64,000 bases of DNA. Source: Malania oleifera (Eukaryota; Streptophyta; Magnoliopsida; Santalales; Ximeniaceae). Below are positions 33,640-44,711 of the stretch, piece after piece. The notes under the pieces are model-generated. The model made no database searches. It was not told the origin of the DNA and was given only the letters and a program-made list of their open reading frames with translations. The stretch is taken from assembly GCF_029873635.1 (NCBI RefSeq), contig NC_080422.1:15469936-15533935 (forward strand), read 5' to 3'. Positions within the stretch are counted from its first letter, which is position 1. Each line of letters opens with the position of its first letter. The translations under genes were made by a program, and so were the position numbers.

Positions 33640-35650
33640 GAAAATAAGTATGCTGAATAGGCAGTCTAAATGACGAAGGATGGTCCTCCGTAAGCCATGT
33701 AGTATTCGGAGTAGGGTGACCAATCCCCTGTACCAAATATTGAGAAGTCAAGAACTCATCATCCAGAATTGACACCACTACGCCCTGTAGATGGGAAATG
33801 CAAGGAGCCTGGGCAACTGTTGACCTTACAAGAGGCTCAAAGGTTCATTGGTATGGTGCCAAAACCTCCACCTTAAAAAAATGGACTAGTGGTCATATGA
33901 TTAGGCAAATCAAATAAACATGCATTTGTGGCCAATGGCACGAGCATAAAGCTTTTTAAAGTTAATATATTAGGTGACCACAATACTAGCCCACACATTA
34001 AATTCTCTAACCCTGCATTGCACATCCACAGCACGTTTTTAATCCATATTACTCATGGAAGGTTTTCACTTGACAGCTCATGGATCTGATGAACAAACAA
34101 GTGGCTCCGAGATATGGGCACATAGTGGCAAAGAAACAATATCAATGGTAACACAGGATTCGTCACTAAAATACACACTCAAAAGGATTCTTACCTGTGG
34201 ACCTATTCACAGAATTATTATAAGAAAACTCAATGGTGAGTAGCACTAAGCCTCATTAAAATACACACTCAAAAGGATTCTTACCTGTGGACCTATTCAC
34301 AGAACTATTATAAGAAAACTCAATGGTGAGTAGCACTAAGCCCCAATTGGACTACACATCTATGCAGATCACCTAGACTACAATTAAAAACCTCAGCCTG
34401 ACCATCAGCTTGGGGATGGCAAGCAGAAGAACACATCAAGTGAGTCACACACATTTTCCCAAGATTCTTCCAAAACTAACAAACAAACTTGATATCTTTA
34501 TCAAACACTATGGAATTTGACAAACCATGCAATTTGACTACCTCCTTGGAGAACAACTTAGCCATATGAGAGGCATGGGAGGTCTTACTACATGGGATGA
34601 AATGTTCCATATTGGAGAATTTATCAACTCCTACAAGTATGGAATCATGTTCTCAGGCTGTCTTAGGGAGTCCAAGAACAAAATCCATATTCAAGTCTTT
34701 CCAATGCATGTGTGACGGTGGAAAAGGGGTATAAAGACCAGTATGTTGTCCCTACACTTGGTTAATTGACAAATATGACACTAAGATGCTATCCTAGCAA
34801 CATCCCTCTTCAAAGAAGGCCAATAAAACATGCACATTCAACTAAGGCAATGGTTGTATTCCTTCCCAAATGACAGCTATACCACCAGCATGCAACTCCC
34901 ACACTAAAGAAATCTCTAAAAAAAGGTGTGGAGAATGCATAAACTAGTGTCCCTAAACAGATAACCCACACAGATAAGAAAATATGCAAACACTCTATGT
35001 GAGCCCTCATTCACATCCTGAAAAATAATCCGAGAATCAAGACAAGCATAACACTCATCCTTCAAGAAATTGAATCCAGTGACTTTGGCACTAGTGAAAT
35101 GGTGCAGAACTAACACTCTAATAAGGCCATTAGCTACCTTATTCTCAACACCTGAGTGTTGTTTAAGTACACAGGTATATCCATTAAGGAAGTCTACCCA
35201 ACCAACATGCTTACATTCAACTTCTTGTGTCAAACTATTTATAAAGCAAGGCAGTCAGAAAAAGAGTACAAACTCCAAGGGTAACAGATAACATCTCTAA
35301 TGTAGGAGAGATCTTACCACAACATAAAACTCTTTGTCGCATTTTGAATTTCTGTTTAGGCTGAGAGCTTTTTACTAAAAAACGCTATATTGTGTCCCTC
35401 CTGACCTAAAAATGCACCTGTACCTACCGTAGAAGCATCCCAAGCAACCTTACGGACTCTAAGATGCCTAAAGCACATGTGCTCGAGTCATCTTCTACTT
35501 AATCTCTCCAAAATTTCTAGTAGCTAAAGGGTTCCATTAAACTCCTTTTCTTAAGACAATTGGCGATGCCATAGTAGTGCCAAAACCCCTAATGAATCAC
35601 CTAGAGAAAGTAGAAGTCCACAAATACTTCTTTTACATATAATGTGGTAA
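33640..35650 (-). mobile_element. Ty3/gypsy pol fragment
   Basis: The minus strand from right to left shows a fragment of reverse transcriptase (about 35650-35400, with KVACDASTVGTGAFLGQEGH near 35440-35380) and an RNase H to integrase linker (35233-34916: WVDFLNGYTCVLKQHSGVEN, KVTGFNFLKDECYACLDS). Next come the integrase core (about 34715-34390: NMEHFIPC and SACHPQADGQAEV patches) and a possible post-integrase region (about 33850-33640). No LTRs were found nearby. It is a truncated fossil with many breaks. Confidence 0.75.
34168..34347. repeat. 90-bp tandem duplication within the gypsy fragment
   Basis: Two copies of a 90-bp unit beginning AAAATACACACTCAAAAGG (34168 and 34258) are almost identical; one difference is AGAATTATTA versus AGAACTATTA. 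The near-identity implies a much younger event than the host fragment. Confidence 0.9.
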
Positions 35651-35669
35651 CTGATTCGCAGCATCATGG

Positions 35670-36575
35670 CCCTCTAGCATTGTGATTCCAAAGAATTATG
35701 AGACCCAGGATACAGGATTCTTTGGAGGATTCCTGTATTTGGTTTACAAGTATATAATTGATAGATTCCTGCGCACGCAGCATTCCCATGTTTGGTTTAT
35801 TCCTAGGAATAATGTTAATGACTTTCTGTTCCCCAAAATATCCCTAAGTTGGACAAGTAATACTTCACCAAAAAAAAATGCTTGTACATAATATGCAGCA
35901 CAAAATTCAACAAATAAACTAAAACACTAGAAATTAAAATTATCCAACTCAATGAAAACACAATATCAAAAACAATAATTAAAATAAGATTATATATCAG
36001 AACATAATTTCAAGCTAATTCAGTAGTGCAGCTACTTTTTAAATAATAATAACAACAACAACAACAATAGAAACAGTCTGCAAGTCATACATATGCGAGT
36101 CATGCTATGTGGTTTAATAACACGTGCAGTCCTTCTTCTTCTTCTTCTACTTCATTTTTTTTTTTTTTCTTTTTTTTTGACATTCCACATTATTTGAACC
36201 TACAAACTTTAAATTTAAAATGCACATGAGTCAATAGATTCAAACCCAAAATTTCCATATTATTTTGAGGCAAGTGCGCTTCAACTTGGGATTGAAATAG
36301 GTTATAAATAAGTGAAAATATTTTTGAATTTTTAGAATATAACCGAGGTCTTTTTGTCACTTGGTAATTTTTTCGTGATTCCCACACATTGGGAATCCGG
36401 ACGTCCACATTTTAAAATGGGAATAGAAATGTCGGTGTTGAAGAGATTTCTGAGAATATGTACCATTCCCAAGAATTGGATTCATGATCCTAAAATGTGA
36501 ACCAAACATGGGAATGCCCAGGAATCAATGAGGATTCCTAAGAATCTATGGTTGAAATCTGCAAACCAAACACTA
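35670..36575. mobile_element. Possible MITE with inverted subterminal blocks
   Basis: The block GCATTCCCATGTTTGGTT on the left (about 35780) appears inverted on the right (about 36505-36520). GATTCC-rich sequence lies on both sides, and ACCAAACACTAC stands at the right end. Such ends are common in MITEs, but the exact termini and site duplication could not be fixed. The interior is AT-rich with a CTT/T-rich stretch at 36130-36180. Confidence 0.45.
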
Positions 36576-37718
36576 CATTAATGATTCTGATAAAAATTAG
36601 TGGAATAAAAGAAAAATGCTTACAAGAAGAAGTCACCACATTAAAGCATTTTCCTTTCCATTTCCTCAATTTTTTCAAAACTGAATCGAGATTAAATATT
36701 TTAGCCTTCAAACAACTGAAATTTTTCAAAATTTTCCCACACTCTTCCTTACTTGTTCTCTTAAAATCTTTCAATTATCTCAATTCTTCAACAAGATTTT
36801 CCTAAAGTCCCAAATTTTTATCCATCTCTTTAGCCTAAAAACAGCAAATTCCTCTTGTTCTATTCCAACTTCCCAAGAAAAATTAACTTTTTTTTCCAGG
36901 TAAACCCCTTCGCTGTACATTACTGAATCAAATTTTTAATTTTCACTTTAGAAGTAAATCTAGCACCACATTTAAGCCATGTAATAGAATAATTGCACCA
37001 GGTGTAAAGTTTATATAATATAGACTAACAAAGAAAGCAAACTGTTCTGCAAGTGATCAGTATGCACATACTCTAAATCCCACAAGGTACAATCAACTTT
37101 CCATTAGTAGAATCTTCTGGCTCTGCAATTTTATTATATTTCAGCTGCTCAGCACCTCAGCTCTTCATGCGCCTATTTGAATGAATTCATCACGAACTCA
37201 ATAGCAACAATGTTGACAGCCAACTTATTTCCTAGAGCTACACCAGAACAAAACGAAAGCACTCCTTCATTATGGATAAATGTAGAATTAGCCCCTTTTA
37301 CTCTCATGAAAATAAGTGACTTATTTAATGACTTCACCAAATCTGCTTCTCCATTGCAACGCATGCAGAATAAAATCAAGAGATGAAGAGAGGGAGTGCC
37401 GAAGAGATCAGTCACTTTGGAGGTAATGAAAGTATTCTGCTACCATAAAACCATCAGTTTATAGAATGCCTCTTCAGCAGATAATGATGAATCATAAAAC
37501 ATTAAAAACGAAGCCAATCAATTCCTCCATTTTCAAGAATTGCCTTTATTGTCATAACCAAATGATTAACAATCTTGTGCTTAAAACTTCTCCTTGCCCC
37601 CAAAATAAATCACTCACAAAAACACATTCAAACTCTCACTGCCTACACTCAAACACCTGGCATCTAACACATGCATGCACACACCTATAGAGTAAAGAAG
37701 AGCATATGTAATATAATC
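36576..37718. other. Non-coding region
   Basis: Several short ORFs occur on both strands (for example 37173-37415 and 37466-37690). None shows a known motif or plant-gene composition. Confidence 0.4.
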
Positions 37719-37719
37719 A

Positions 37720-37721
37720 GG

Positions 37722-37766
<45 letters not shown>
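37720..37766. repeat. (AT)n microsatellite
   Basis: A run of about 23 AT dinucleotides just left of the MULE-type MITE. Confidence 0.9.
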
Positions 37767-37769
<3 letters not shown>

Positions 37770-37821
37770 AATGTATCTTCTTTTTCATAAAAAAAAATAA
37801 TATATATAGGAAATAAATTAA

Positions 37822-38532
37822 GGGCAAAAGACACTCACCTCCCCTAAGGTTTACTAAAAAAGACAATGACCTCCCCTAGGGTATTAAAAATCCCACAAAC
37901 CCCCCCCCCCCCCCTTAGTCAACCTTCTGTTAGTATTCAAACAGAAGTTCAAAAAATAATTTTTTCTTTCAATTATGCCCTCAACCCTTAGGAGCTGCTA
38001 GCTTCCTACACGTGAAATTTTTTTTCTAGTTATGCCGCCCACCCTCAACCCATAGGTTGCTTGATTTTTTACTCTATTATTTGAAATATACTCAAAATAT
38101 TTTGTTCTAGGTAAAATTGTAGGAAATTTAATGGGAGTTGTAATTATTGAATCAAAGAAAACCAAAAATTTATTATTTTTTGTTTGAATTTGATATGGAT
38201 GTAAAATTGAATAGAGATGCCTCTTTTGTTTTGAAGATAGGCAATGTGAAATGAGCTTAATAAGGATACGAAGGGAGGGAGGGGGCGGGGGGTTTTTTTC
38301 AAAGGCAAATGAATCATGCTGCAGTATGTAATTAAGGGCAAAATAGGGGAAAAAATTAATTTTTAAATGCATTATGTCAATAAGGGCAAAAAGGGAAAAA
38401 ATTTTCCAGCCACATCATGTGTAGGAATGTCCATAGATTCAAACATGAAGGGAGGTCTATGGGATTTTAAAAACCTCAAGGGAGGTCCTTGTCTTTTTGG
38501 CAAACCTCAAGGGAGGTTAGTGCCTTTTGCCC
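37822..38532. mobile_element. MULE-type MITE with long terminal inverted repeats
   Basis: The left end GGGCAAAAGACACTCACCTC and the inverted right end GGGCAAAAGGCACTAACCTC start terminal repeats that stay alignable for about 80 bp (both have a second ACCTCCC block about 35 bp further in). A perfect 9-bp duplication ATAAATTAA (37813-37821 and 38533-38541) is the Mutator-like signature. The interior contains a run of about 16 C (about 37899-37914) and no transposase. Confidence 0.88.
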
Positions 38533-38794
38533 ATAAATTAATTAACTAATGTGTACTTCTTGACTTATCCTATTTGGTGCCCACCAGCACAACTAGGACT
38601 CTGGCTGCAAAAATGATGAAGTTCAAGGTTTCACTGATGAAGCGAATTCTATGCATCAGAATGGACCTACACGATATACATATCAATGGGAAAGCTTCAA
38701 ATGAATTAAATTAAAACCCAAACTCACAATGTTTAAATAAATCCACCTTCAAGGGCCTTAGTCTACCATAATCTTCATGGCTTATGAATAAGAT

Positions 38795-38992
38795 TAAAAA
38801 AAAAAAAAAGGGCACCTCGATGCACAAGGCTCCCGCATATGCGGGGTCTAGGGGAGGGGCAGACCACAATGGGTCTATAGTACGCAGCCTTACCTTGCAT
38901 TTTTGCAAGAGGCTATTTCCACACCTCAAACCCGTGACCTCCATATCACACGGCGACAACCTTACCGTTGCGCCTAAGCTCCCCTTCGACTA
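38795..38992 (-). mobile_element. Au-type SINE
   Basis: The minus strand begins GGGGAGCTTAGGCGCAACGG (an A-box region), then GGTCACGGGTTTGAGGTG (B box), CCTCTTGCAAAAATGCA, GGTAAGGCTGCGTAC and ends GCCC followed by a T run. This order and wording are those of the angiosperm Au SINE family. It is flanked by the 11-bp duplication ATGAATAAGAT (38784-38794 and 38993-39003). It looks full length. Confidence 0.93.
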
Positions 38993-39375
38993 ATGAATAA
39001 GATAGAAAACAAAAATAAATTAACAAAGTTGAATAAATCAGCAAAACTCTATGAAATATTGAACTCATTTAATAATAAGCATATTGGCTAAATTTAGTTT
39101 TTTTATTCAGATAAATAAATAATTGAAGCTGAAAAAACAATTGTTTACCAGAAATTTCTTGATTCTCTTCTATTCCTTGTGTGTAAGAACTCTTGTTCCC
39201 AGAATAAAAATTAAATTATGAAATTTCAGTTCAAGCAAATTAAGAATGAAGAATCAGAAGCTGATAAAATATTTTGAAGAATTAGAGCTCCAAAAAAAAT
39301 AAGAAGATATCATTTGAGGTGCCTCAGCAAAAAGTTCATGATCATGTGATAATGAGCATGCAGCAATTACCTTGG

Positions 39376-39531
39376 TTAACAAAGAATGAATTAACTTGTA
39401 TTGTTAGCCGCACGCCTCCTTTGAACTTGCAATACTGCAAACTCCAAATTGCAACAACAAAGAATGAGTTAACTTGTATGTTACCCGCAGCACCTCCTTT
39501 GAACTCACAATACTGCAAACTCCAAATCAAA
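39376..39531. repeat. Tandem duplication of about 78 bp
   Basis: Two copies of a unit with AACAAAGAATGA, TAACTTGTAT, CCTCCTTTGAACT and AATACTGCAAACTCCAAAT, at about 39378 and 39456. They are similar but not identical. Confidence 0.85.
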
Positions 39532-39939
39532 ACCCCATTACTGGAGAAATTCATTCAATCAAGACTCCGCCTCTCTCATTAGTGTAAATCCCGTCATTTA
39601 AACTCCTCAAGCTTGTAAAAACCAAATCCTTGACCATCATCAAGAAATGCCACCAATCTCTATCGTCTTCATCACATTCTCACTTTCTATGGTAGTTAAA
39701 GCTTAAGGGAAGATTTTGATTGCCTAATAAACTGTTCTTTAGTTCTGTGAACTAACAACACATCAAATTCTCCAGTGAATGTGTGATAAAATAATTAGGA
39801 AATGCACGTTGCATATATAGATGGCATACAGTTGAAGGAAATGGGATAATCCTTATAAATAAATCATACTTTTTTTCTTTTTTTCTTTTTTTCTTTTGCT
39901 CTCGAAAGTGGCGTACATACTGAAGTTATCAGCTAAGAA

Positions 39940-40040
39940 GCTAGACCAGGAAAATAAAACTGAGATACCAGACCAGCAAAATAAAGCTATGATGCCAGAC
40001 CAACAAAATAAAGCAATGATGCCAGACCAGCAAAATAAAC
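39940..40040. repeat. 27-bp minisatellite, four copies
   Basis: CAGACCAGCAAAATAAAGC-like units with AGACCA at 39943, 39970, 39997 and 40024, so a strict 27-bp period. It lies 250-350 bp beyond the PPR stop codon. Confidence 0.9.
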
Positions 40041-40287
40041 AATGTTCCTCTGCAAGCTGTACAGCTGTATCTTGATCTCTATCCAGGTTCATAAACAATG
40101 TTCGAGTACAGGTTTTTATTTTTTCTTTAAAAAAAAGAAAAATATAATCCACAAAGACCTGTACATCTGGCAGGAGTATTACCCATTTCACCAGAAAAAA
40201 AATATTGGTATAAGTTAATATCTTCATTAAAATTGCCTGGAAAATAAATCATCCATAATGACCTCATATTGGAATGACCTCGATTCA

Positions 40288-42567
40288 CTACAAGTTCCCC
40301 TGTTCGTTCAGTTCCTCACATTCATCTGAACTGAAAGCCCCTGCTGCAATATAACCATTATCCTTCATCAGATCAGTCAATCCCTCCAACAGAGGGTATA
40401 TTTTGTGCGCATCAGGGTTTGATGTGTCTCCCACCAAAAAGGAGTGAGACTCAGAACCTGCATCAATCCAAGCACAGCCAGGAGTCTTTCTAACACCGAA
40501 ACTCCTCATAAAAGTCCTAACTTTTGCTAACTTGCTCCAACAACCAGCAGCAGCATACATATTAGCAATCAACACATAATAGCCCAAATTCTTGGGCCTC
40601 GCTTCAAACAGTTTCTCAGCTGCCCATTCTCCTATTTCAATATTCCCATGGATTCGACAAGCTCCTAGGAGGGTAGCCCACATGGCAGCGGTTGGCCTGT
40701 AAGGCATCCTTTTGATGATATCCTTGGCTTTGTTTAGCAAACCGGCTCTTCCAAAGAGATCAACCATGCAAGCAAAGTGCTCCAAACGAGGAGTTATACC
40801 ATAGATACTTGGCATCTTCTTAAACAGCATTTCGCCTTCACTAACAAGACCTGAGTGACTACAAGCAGATAGAACTGCCACCATAGTTACATGGTCCGGT
40901 TTGATTGGCAACTTACCCATCTCTTCAAATAGTTTCAATGCACTTTGTCCCTCTCCCTGCATCCCATATCCAGCTATCAAGGAAGTATAAGTCACTTCAT
41001 CCTTCTTGCCCAACAAATCAAACACTATTCTAGCTTCCAAAATTTTCCCAGATCTAGCATACATGTCCACAAGAGAATTCCACAACAACAAATTATCATC
41101 AAATCCTCCATGCCTAGTAATGTGGCAGTGGAACTCCTTACCATGTTGGAGATTTGCCACTCGTGCACAAAGAGGAAGCATGCTGGCTATGGTCACATAA
41201 TTTGGACCAACCCCAGACAGTAACATTTCTCTAAACAGAGAGGATGCCTCCTCAGACCTGTCCATGTGCGCGTAACCAGAAATCATGGAATTCCAAGTTA
41301 TTATACTCTTACACTCTGTCAATCGGAACAATACATATGCATGTTCAAGATCCCAGCACCTTGAATACATAGTGATCAATGCATTTTTAACGGTTTCAAA
41401 CTCATCACAACCATTGCGAATAGCAAAACCATGAATTTCTTTCCCCAATTTCACAGCCCCAATATGAGAGCATGCACCAAGACCAATAAGCAACGCCACA
41501 GAATCTAAAATTCCACAAGTTCTCATCTGAGAAATCAATTTTAGTGCCCCCTCAAAGTTGCCCGTCCGCAAGCAACCACCTGCTATGGTATTCCAAGTGA
41601 TAATATCCAACTCAAGGCCCTTGCCCTCTGCTCGCATACTTTCAAATACTTCAAATGCACTATTCCACATATCCTTGGAGGCATAAGCAGCAATAATCGT
41701 GTTCCAAGAAACTGCATCTCTTTCTGGCATTTTCTCAAACAGGTCACGAGCAATGTTCACTTCTCCACACCTCCCATACATAGAATTCAACCCATTTTGT
41801 ACAAACAAGCTCCACTCAAGCCACCCACTCTTCACAATCAATTGATGAACCTGCCGCCCAAATTCTACATCAAAGTCTACACTACAAGCCTTGAGAACTG
41901 ACGGGTATGTGAAGTCATCAGGTCTGATGCCCTTAGTCACCATTTGTTTAAATGCGAACAGAGCCTCACTGCAAAGCCCATTTCTAACATAAGCCGAGAT
42001 GAGTATGTTCCAAGGCAAAGGGTGCAAAATATTTGAGTTCTCAGTCATAACACGCGCATCAACAAGAAGATTAAGCGTTGAGTAAAAAGTAACCAGCTTG
42101 GGAACCAAGACAGGGTGTTGTTCAGAACCAAGAGAGATGGCGTGGGCATGGAGCTGTCTACCTTGTGGGATTGATCCGAGATTGGTGCAAGATAATAGAA
42201 GAGATGAAATGCACAAATGGACTTCAAGTTCATGATTTGGCACTTCAGAAGAGGCACGAAATTGTTGAATAAGAGCAAATGTTTGGAAAGCTTTAGACAG
42301 TTGGCCCTTGCTGGCGTATTGCTTGAGGGACGTGAAAAAATCACAATGTATCATAAATTCATCAGTAGGAGTAGTAGTAGCACTAGCAGTGAGTGTTCCT
42401 TGGATGGGTTCTTTTGAATTAATAAATAATGAAGGATGCTGCCTCCTGCTCTCTGGATGAGTATCTAATAGGACGCTCTGTTTCCATCTTTTGGGTATGA
42501 ACTTCTGAATTTGGCATAGAGATATGCCTCCTGGAAAACCATGCACATGCCATGAAGAAGACGGCAT
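40288..42567 (-). CDS. Pentatricopeptide repeat protein, PLS class with E/E+ tail (At1g71490-like)
   Basis: An intronless 759-residue frame, as usual for plant PPR genes. About a dozen PPR motifs of P, L and S type fill residues ~60-640 (for example [60 protein letters not shown]). The conserved E domain follows ([59 protein letters not shown]) and then an E+-like tail ([17 protein letters not shown]). No DYW deaminase end is present. Similarity to what I recall of Arabidopsis At1g71490 runs along the length, which suggests orthology. Such proteins bind organellar RNA and usually support C-to-U editing with a partner deaminase; the RNA target is unknown. The N-terminus is basic and could be a targeting peptide. 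The chosen ATG gives the longest frame. It looks intact, and surrounding repeats have not entered it. Confidence 0.93.
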   Translation of the reverse strand: MPSSSWHVHGFPGGISLCQIQKFIPKRWKQSVLLDTHPESRRQHPSLFINSKEPIQGTLTASATTTPTDEFMIHCDFFTSLKQYASKGQLSKAFQTFALIQQFRASSEVPNHELEVHLCISSLLLSCTNLGSIPQGRQLHAHAISLGSEQHPVLVPKLVTFYSTLNLLVDARVMTENSNILHPLPWNILISAYVRNGLCSEALFAFKQMVTKGIRPDDFTYPSVLKACSVDFDVEFGRQVHQLIVKSGWLEWSLFVQNGLNSMYGRCGEVNIARDLFEKMPERDAVSWNTIIAAYASKDMWNSAFEVFESMRAEGKGLELDIITWNTIAGGCLRTGNFEGALKLISQMRTCGILDSVALLIGLGACSHIGAVKLGKEIHGFAIRNGCDEFETVKNALITMYSRCWDLEHAYVLFRLTECKSIITWNSMISGYAHMDRSEEASSLFREMLLSGVGPNYVTIASMLPLCARVANLQHGKEFHCHITRHGGFDDNLLLWNSLVDMYARSGKILEARIVFDLLGKKDEVTYTSLIAGYGMQGEGQSALKLFEEMGKLPIKPDHVTMVAVLSACSHSGLVSEGEMLFKKMPSIYGITPRLEHFACMVDLFGRAGLLNKAKDIIKRMPYRPTAAMWATLLGACRIHGNIEIGEWAAEKLFEARPKNLGYYVLIANMYAAAGCWSKLAKVRTFMRSFGVRKTPGCAWIDAGSESHSFLVGDTSNPDAHKIYPLLEGLTDLMKDNGYIAAGAFSSDECEELNEQGNL

Positions 42568-43140
42568 GCACTGTCAGCGTATGAGGTGACATTAGCAACG
42601 CTAGGCATAATTTTTCCAGATCAACGATCAATTCTTTCTGAAGCTATCACAAATACCAACGTGAAAAACTCTCAATAATTCCCTGCGCATGAATCTATCT
42701 CGAGCTAAAGAAGGAAACCATGGGTACAGGAACGGTTGACCCAGAACAAATTTCAATGGAGCTTTTTTCTCCAACCGTGACAGTGTGACAAAAGAGGAAT
42801 CTGGAGGCTTTGTTGTTACTCTCCCGTTTGAGGCGAGACTGAGTTCAACAGCAGGGGTTGCGGTAGGGTTTCTGAACCTGTAGAGCAGGGGAGGACGAAA
42901 GGGTTTTAGTAGGGTTCTGAATCTGTTAATTCTGTTTGGTACTTCGGGGTATGCACTATGATGTCCATCCCGCTCAGCCCCTCCGGTCCACTGCCTACAT
43001 CCACGCCATGCGAGTTGTGGACAGACATAAGTTTGTGCTTGGTTTATGATTTGGGAAAATACACATGCCCCAAACATAGTAATTAGTATCTTCTCGTTTC
43101 ATTACTAAGATTTTGTGGGATTTTGGTAGAATAACTTAAT
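42568..43140 (-). promoter_or_regulatory. Probable promoter/5' leader of the PPR gene
   Basis: Less AT-rich than its surroundings. A 149-codon open frame (43077-42628, minus) lies here. It ends about 60 bp before the PPR start in the same orientation, but has no recognised domain and odd composition. It may be an upstream ORF or exon of the PPR transcript, or chance. No TATA box stands out. Confidence 0.35.
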
Positions 43141-43144
43141 ACAT

Positions 43145-43320
43145 AGGGGTGGAAAAATGGGTAGAAAAGTTATCCATAGTCCGTCCATTTAAATCGAGTT
43201 TTAGTTTATTGTAAGGTAATCCGTGAATTTAAATCCGATTCATTTAATAAATGGGTTGAGCGGTTTAGTTCAAGCACCCGCCGGGTGACCTGTGTATCTA
43301 TATATATAATAAAGCCTAAG
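43145..43320. mobile_element. hAT-like terminal sequence (one end only)
   Basis: TAGGGGTGGAAAAATGGGT followed by TTATCC, GGTAATCCGTG and CCGCCGGGTGACC resembles the ends of plant hAT elements and the start of the element at 28913. The opposite end and a site duplication were not found. Confidence 0.45.
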
Positions 43321-43585
43321 TGCCTAACCCTGCCCTCTCCCCAGTCACTCTCCCTCAGTTGGCACTCAGTCCCTCATCTCATACCTCAATGGCAGTGCCT
43401 TACACCTCATGGTCACAATCTCACCTCACCCTGCTACCAGTAACCCACTTACCTAGTAGGTAGTAGAATCGGCACCCAGAAAGAAACCCTTATTCTCCAT
43501 TTCCCCCAATTCCCAAACCCTATTCTCACCAATCGGTGAGTCTCGATCGTCGACTACTCAATCAACAAATTTTTTTACACAAAAA

Positions 43586-43880
43586 GGAGCTTCCGGTAAT
43601 AGATTTGGCCTCTTACCTGGACTTCTCACTTCCTTGCTTCGTCGGATGATAATTCAAGCCTCGACCCGAAACTGAGAAGCCTTTGCAAAGAGGTGATCCA
43701 AAGCCAGAGGGAGACCAAAATCCTTCTCGTCAAGGATCTGAGATGCCCCACCGAAGACAACGATCGATTCTTCGATATGATGAAGAAGTACTTCCAGCCT
43801 TTTAGCGTCCCGATAACTTCAAGGGCCTTCAAGAGCGTCTCCACCTTCACCTTTAGGCTTCAATACCAGTATCTTCATTT
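43586..43880 (+). pseudogene. N-terminal fragment of a 2-oxoglutarate/Fe(II) dioxygenase gene
   Basis: The + strand reads KELPVIDLASYLDFSLP, then in another frame SSLDPKLRSLCKEVIQSQRE, TKILLVKDLRCPTEDNDRFF and DMMKKYFQPF. This is the N-terminal (DIOX_N-type) part of a plant 2OG-Fe(II) oxygenase family in which [ED]LPVIDL..YL, LLVKDPRC..EDNDRF and MM.KYF are conserved. The frame shifts once after about 17 residues and again near FQPF. The Fe-binding HxD...H domain is absent. It lies beside a hAT-like end, so transposon capture of exon 1 is possible. The exact family member is uncertain. Confidence 0.75.
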
Positions 43881-44136
43881 GCTTCCCCTAAGTTTCCCAC
43901 AAACTAAGTTTGTGAGTGATACATAGTATGACATTTTGGTAATTGTCTGATAAAAGTTGGACAAAGTCGTCCAATAATTTGTGCATGCTGTTCGTTCCAT
44001 TTTTCATTTAAAACAAAAATATATTGTCATGTTGTAAATGAAAAAAAAAAAGGAATACAAAAATTTGAAACTATAGAAATTCAACAGTCTAGTTCTTCAG
44101 GAACTAGATGCTGTTAATTATCTTATTAACTCATTT
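43881..44136. other. Non-coding spacer
   Basis: AT-rich, with an A run at 44041-44051. Nothing recognised. Confidence 0.4.
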
Positions 44137-44391
44137 TGTTGTAAAACATGTCCTTACATAGGCAAATACATTGGCATCCCAAAGGTTAACCACATAATGA
44201 ACCATTATGTGAGCATACCAAAGGTTGTAACCTATTATCTAGATAGTCATCCACATAAATATACATGTTTTACAACACTTCCCCTTGGATGACTATACAC
44301 TATGAATATGCCTCATTAAAACCTTCGCTAAGGAAAACCCTGTGGGACAAAACCTTAACAAAGGAAAAAGAGTACAATATTCATACTTCCT
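44137..44391 (-). mobile_element. Short copia LTR with polypurine tract and internal remnant
   Basis: A 142-bp unit (44137-44278) has perfect 15-bp inverted ends (TGTTGTAAAACATGT and ACATGTTTTACAACA). On the minus strand it is preceded by the purine tract CCAAGGGGAAG (forward 44279-44289). The sequence to 44391 (ATGCCTCATTAAAACCTT, AACCCTGTGGGACAAAACC) is typical of the 3' internal region of some copia elements. The remainder is lost or covered by the LTR that starts at about 44392. Confidence 0.6.
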
Positions 44392-44711
44392 ATCACACCC
44401 CGAATCCGGAAATGGGACCCAATGTGTGATTTTGTAACCTAACCTATCCCTGTATCATACAACCATTCATAATACTACACAATATAAGGGTCCGATCCCG
44501 TAGGGTTCACATATACCTTGAACATCATCACAACCACAATGTATATATGTAGCAGAATAATTTAACCTAATACATTCATAATACCATACCAAAGTCTATA
44601 CAACATCAGGATCTAGTTCCCCAAAATACATAACATACCCCGGGTGTCTACATAACCCAAAATGACAACCCAGCCAAGGATCAGTACTTACACAAGTACC
44701 TAGACAGTGCT
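44392..44711 (-). repeat. Outer gypsy LTR, left piece
   Basis: It begins TATCACACCCCGAATCC and shares blocks with the LTRs of element D (GGGTCCGA, ATACAACCATTC, CGGGTGT), but is clearly diverged. The GTGCT at 44707-44711 is one half of the site duplication made when element D inserted. The continuation of this LTR is at 53426. Confidence 0.65.

Larger units (their letters stand above)
39004..40287. other. Region downstream of the PPR gene with two short tandem repeats
   Basis: No gene is visible. It holds a duplication of about 78 bp (39376-39531) and a 27-bp repeat (39940-40040). The part near 40288 is presumably the 3' UTR of the minus-strand PPR gene. A poly-pyrimidine stretch lies at 39868-39900. 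Confidence 0.55.

Noticed and set aside
37173-37415. 80-codon minus-strand ORF
   Set aside because: No known motif, overlapping ORF on the other strand and no promoter or splice context.
40945-42631. ORFs overlapping the PPR gene in other frames
   Set aside because: Shadow frames of an intact 759-residue gene.
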